From Bordetella sp. (GTDB taxonomy: Bacteria; Pseudomonadota; Gammaproteobacteria; Burkholderiales; Burkholderiaceae_B): a DNA stretch of 16,269 nt. How positions within the stretch are numbered: the stretch's first letter is position 1; the number at the start of each line of letters is the position of its first letter. This document shows, one piece after another, positions 14,286 to 16,269 of the stretch. The translations under genes were made by a program, and so were the position numbers. The notes beneath the pieces are model-generated. The model was not told where the DNA came from. It ran no database searches and was given only the letters and a program-made list of their open reading frames with translations. The stretch lies in contig DAIDKG010000429.1 in assembly GCA_027450125.1 (NCBI GenBank), forward strand, positions 1 to 16,269, given 5' to 3'.

Positions 14286-15200
14286 CTAACTTGCAATCCA
14301 GTGCCACAATGGATGTTCAGCCAAACCGGCGCATGCCTGGATCAACCGAAATTTCGGCGCTGCGCCACGGGTTTTACCGTTTGCAGCGACGCGCATTGTA
14401 GCGGTTATTTCCTGCTGAGCCAAAAACGCCTGGGCCTGCGTGGCAAACTCGACAAAGAGACAGGCCCCCGAACCGGACATTCGCACCGGCAAGGCAAGCT
14501 GTGCTTGTAGCCACTTGCTGCACCTGAGAATTTCAGGGTAGCGGGCAAAAGCCACAGGCTCCAGGTCGTTTTTGCCAAAGCTCGCGTAAGGCTTAGCAAG
14601 AAAGTCCGCTATTTTGACGGGTTTGGTATCACGTGTCAAATCGGGCGCACCGAAAATGGCGGCAGTGGGCACGCTGGCGTCGGGCTGCGCCACCAGGTAG
14701 CCGGCCTCGGGCAGCGCCACCGCGCTCAGGTCCTCGCCGACTCCCTGGGCGAACGCCGGTTGGCCGAAAACGAACACGGGTACATCCGCGCCCAGGGGCA
14801 AGGCCAGCGCCATCAGCTCGCGGCGCGACAGGCCGGTGTTCCAGAGCCGGTTGAGCGCGACCAGCGTGGTGGCCGCGTCGCTGGAGCCGCCGCCCAGCCC
14901 CCCGCCCTGCGGGATACGCTTGACCAGGCCGATGCGCGCGCCATGGCGCGTGCCCGTGGCCTGCTGCAAGGCGCGCGCCGCGCGCACGACCAGGTCGTCC
15001 TGCGGCGCCACGCCCGGCAGATCGTAGGCGCGCTCGATCACGCCGTCGGCGCGATGCTCGAAATGCAGCGTGTCGGCCAGGTCGATGAAGCGGAACGCCG
15101 TCTGCAGCAGGTGATAGCCGTCGGCGCGGCGGCCCACCACATGCAGGAAGAGGTTGAGCTTGGCCGGCGCCGGTACGTCGTAAAGCGTGACGCTAGTCAT
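14286..15200 (-). CDS. ispE: 4-diphosphocytidyl-2-C-methyl-D-erythritol kinase
   Basis: 304 residues. GHMP-kinase landmarks: PAPAKLNLFLHV with Lys14 (E. coli Lys10), the ATP loop PQGGGLGGGSSDAA (97-110), and Asp139 in LGADVPVFV (E. coli Asp141 position). The C-terminal MSGSGACLFVEF glycine-rich motif is also present. The enzyme phosphorylates the 2-hydroxyl of CDP-methylerythritol in the non-mevalonate (MEP) isoprenoid pathway and is essential. The ATG at 15200 lies 10 nt after the lolB stop, so it is cotranscribed, although no clear Shine-Dalgarno sequence is seen. The stop TAG (14286-14288) is followed after one base by tRNA-Gln. The last residues (about 286-304) run into the region just before the tRNA and look normal for the clade. 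Confidence 0.97.
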   Translation of the reverse strand: MTSVTLYDVPAPAKLNLFLHVVGRRADGYHLLQTAFRFIDLADTLHFEHRADGVIERAYDLPGVAPQDDLVVRAARALQQATGTRHGARIGLVKRIPQGGGLGGGSSDAATTLVALNRLWNTGLSRRELMALALPLGADVPVFVFGQPAFAQGVGEDLSAVALPEAGYLVAQPDASVPTAAIFGAPDLTRDTKPVKIADFLAKPYASFGKNDLEPVAFARYPEILRCSKWLQAQLALPVRMSGSGACLFVEFATQAQAFLAQQEITATMRVAANGKTRGAAPKFRLIQACAGLAEHPLWHWIAS

Positions 15201-15210
15201 GGCGGCGCCG

Positions 15211-15822
15211 CTAGGACGGATCGGGCGCGTCCACCACCAGGCGCACCGAGATGGCGCGCCGCGGCTGCTCGCGCCGCAGCACCAGGAGCCTGGGCCCCTG
15301 GGCGTCGTAGCGCGACAGGCGCGCCCGCCAGCCGTCCTGGCCGAAGGATTCGGGCCTGCCCTGGCTGTCGCGCTTGAGATCCTCGGCCTGGCCGGGCATC
15401 AGGCGGCCGCGCAGCCAATTGCGCAGCCCGCCGACCGGCACCGGGCTGCCGAGCGCGTCTTCGACCAGGGCGTCGGGGTCGTCCGCCTGCAGCCGGCTGC
15501 CGTCGGTGCGCAGCAGCAGCGCCGAACCGGGCCGGCCTTCGACGCGCGCCTCGGTGGAGCCGAGCGGGCTGGTGAGATCGAGCTGGTAGTGCCGGCCGTC
15601 GTCGCGCCAGGCGAAGCCGCCCTGCACGGCCTGGATCTTGCCGTCGCCGTGCGTCACGGTGATGGCAAAGCGCCCGACCCGCGAAAAGGCATCAGGCGAT
15701 ATGTCCGGCGCGATCGCGGGCCGGGGCGGCGTCGCGCAAGCGGCCAGGGCGGCCAGCGCCGCGGCCGCCGCGGCGCGGGCCAGCGCGCGCGCGGTTGCGC
15801 GCGCCGCGGCCACACCGTTCAA
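15211..15822 (-). CDS. lolB: Outer-membrane lipoprotein LolB
   Basis: 203 residues from a TTG at 15822. A short Arg-containing N-terminus, a very Ala-rich hydrophobic stretch and lipobox LAAC with Cys29 mark a lipoprotein signal peptide. The mature part matches LolB in length (E. coli 207) and pattern (FAITVTHGDGKIQAVQGGFA; YQLDLTSPLGSTEARVEG; GGLRNWLRGR). LolB receives lipoproteins from LolA and inserts them into the outer membrane. The TTG start is supported by GGGAG (15830-15834), 7 nt ahead, and by the 4-base TTGA overlap with the stop of the upstream TPR gene; a GTG three codons later is spaced too far from that site. The three genes TPR, lolB and ispE are tightly packed and surely one operon. 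Confidence 0.94.
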   Translation of the reverse strand: MNGVAAARATARALARAAAAAALAALAACATPPRPAIAPDISPDAFSRVGRFAITVTHGDGKIQAVQGGFAWRDDGRHYQLDLTSPLGSTEARVEGRPGSALLLRTDGSRLQADDPDALVEDALGSPVPVGGLRNWLRGRLMPGQAEDLKRDSQGRPESFGQDGWRARLSRYDAQGPRLLVLRREQPRRAISVRLVVDAPDPS

Positions 15823-16269
15823 GGCTTGACTCCCAGGCGCTTGAGCGTATCGAGCACGGTGGGGTTCTTGGGGTCTTTCTTGTAGCCTTCGCGCAGCAGC
15901 GCGGTGGCGCGCTCATGCTGCCCCTTGTCCCAGAGCACCTCGGCATAGTGGGCGCAGATGTCGGCCTCGGGGCGCTGCGCATAGGCGCGGCGCAGGTACT
16001 CGGCGGCGCGGTCGAGCTGCCCCATGCGAAAGCGCACCCAGCCCATGCTGTCGAGAATGAAGGGGTCGTTGGGCGAGAGGTTCAGGGCCTGCGTGATCAG
16101 GTCCAGCGCCTCGGGCAGCCGCTTGTTGTGGTCGGCCAGCGTGTAGCCCAGCGCATTGTAGGCCTGGGCATAGTCGGGCTGGAGCTTGATCAGCTTTTTC
16201 AGACTGGCTTCGGCTTCCCTGATTTTCCCGATTTTTTCCGCAGCCATGGCTTCATCGTAGAGCAGATCC
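15819..16269 (-). CDS. TPR-repeat protein upstream of lolB, C-terminal 149 codons, cut by window edge
   Basis: The frame is open from the window edge (first whole codon at 16268) to the TGA at 15819-15821. An ATG at 16247 exists but the coding pattern continues upstream of it (DLLYDEAMAAEKIG), so it is internal and the gene begins outside. Four TPR units are visible (EAEASLKKLIKLQPDYAQAY; ALDLITQALNLSPNDPFIL; RAAEYLRRAYAQRPEADICA; RATALLREGYKKDPKNPT). In betaproteobacteria a long TPR protein of this type commonly precedes lolB and ispE; it probably is an envelope or lipoprotein-associated scaffold, but its function is not established. The stop overlaps the lolB TTG by two bases, pointing to translational coupling. 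Confidence 0.93.
   Translation of the reverse strand, partial: DLLYDEAMAAEKIGKIREAEASLKKLIKLQPDYAQAYNALGYTLADHNKRLPEALDLITQALNLSPNDPFILDSMGWVRFRMGQLDRAAEYLRRAYAQRPEADICAHYAEVLWDKGQHERATALLREGYKKDPKNPTVLDTLKRLGVKP
15830..15834 (-). promoter_or_regulatory. Ribosome binding site deciding the lolB TTG start
   Basis: Minus-strand GGGAG lies 7 nt before the TTG at 15822, inside the end of the TPR gene. It would be 16 nt from the next candidate, a GTG at 15813. Confidence 0.75.

Noticed and set aside
15761..15812. Low-complexity GC repeats (GCGCGC runs) at the lolB start as a repeat element
   Set aside because: They encode the Ala/Arg-rich lipoprotein signal peptide in frame; no unit structure beyond codon bias is seen.
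1..16269. CRISPR arrays, insertion sequences, phage genes or attachment repeats
   Set aside because: No regularly spaced repeats, transposase or integrase motifs were found. The tRNA-Gln 3' end is followed by its terminator, and I saw no duplicated tRNA fragment in the window.

Overview
The window looks like chromosome of a GC-rich betaproteobacterium of the order Burkholderiales, most likely Alcaligenaceae (Bordetella/Achromobacter type). This is judged from strong G/C bias at third codon positions, the protein flavour of Prs, IspE, L25 and YchF, and a gene order (TPR protein, lolB, ispE, tRNA-Gln, prs, rplY, pth) that I know from betaproteobacteria. No phage, IS element, CRISPR array or rRNA was seen.

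Right part (about 11641-16269, all minus strand) is a housekeeping block. From upstream to downstream it holds the end of a TPR protein, lolB (outer-membrane lipoprotein receptor, TTG start overlapping the TPR stop), ispE (isoprenoid precursor kinase), tRNA-Gln(UUG) starting 1 nt after the ispE stop, and a strong terminator. Then come prs (PRPP synthase), rplY (L25/Ctc), a second terminator with a UUCG loop, and pth (peptidyl-tRNA hydrolase). A CPBP-type membrane protease homologue lies 18 nt beyond pth.

Left edge (1-750, minus strand) is the N-terminal 250 codons of ychF, which in many betaproteobacteria directly follows pth. Here the two are about 10.9 kb apart.

The stretch between them (about 751-11640) is an accessory block of mixed orientation. 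It contains an aldo/keto reductase; a small DUF4160 / DUF2442-HTH gene pair behind a perfect nested palindrome; a minus-strand operon of TPR-glycosyltransferase, LysE-type exporter and EamA transporter with a histidine-rich tail; and a plus-strand series of FMN reductase, PP_4765-type flavoprotein, MgtC/SapB protein and a second TPR-glycosyltransferase. The two TPR-glycosyltransferases are paralogues in inverted orientation flanking the redox/MgtC genes.

The best candidate for an under-described system is the DUF4160/DUF2442-HTH pair at 2112-2839. It has a 34-bp dyad made of two 13-bp palindromes overlapping a good sigma70-like promoter, a predicted leaderless first gene, ATGA translational coupling, and a second gene ending in a helix-turn-helix. 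This has the architecture of a self-repressed two-gene module, perhaps toxin-antitoxin-like. Its biochemical function cannot be read from the sequence.
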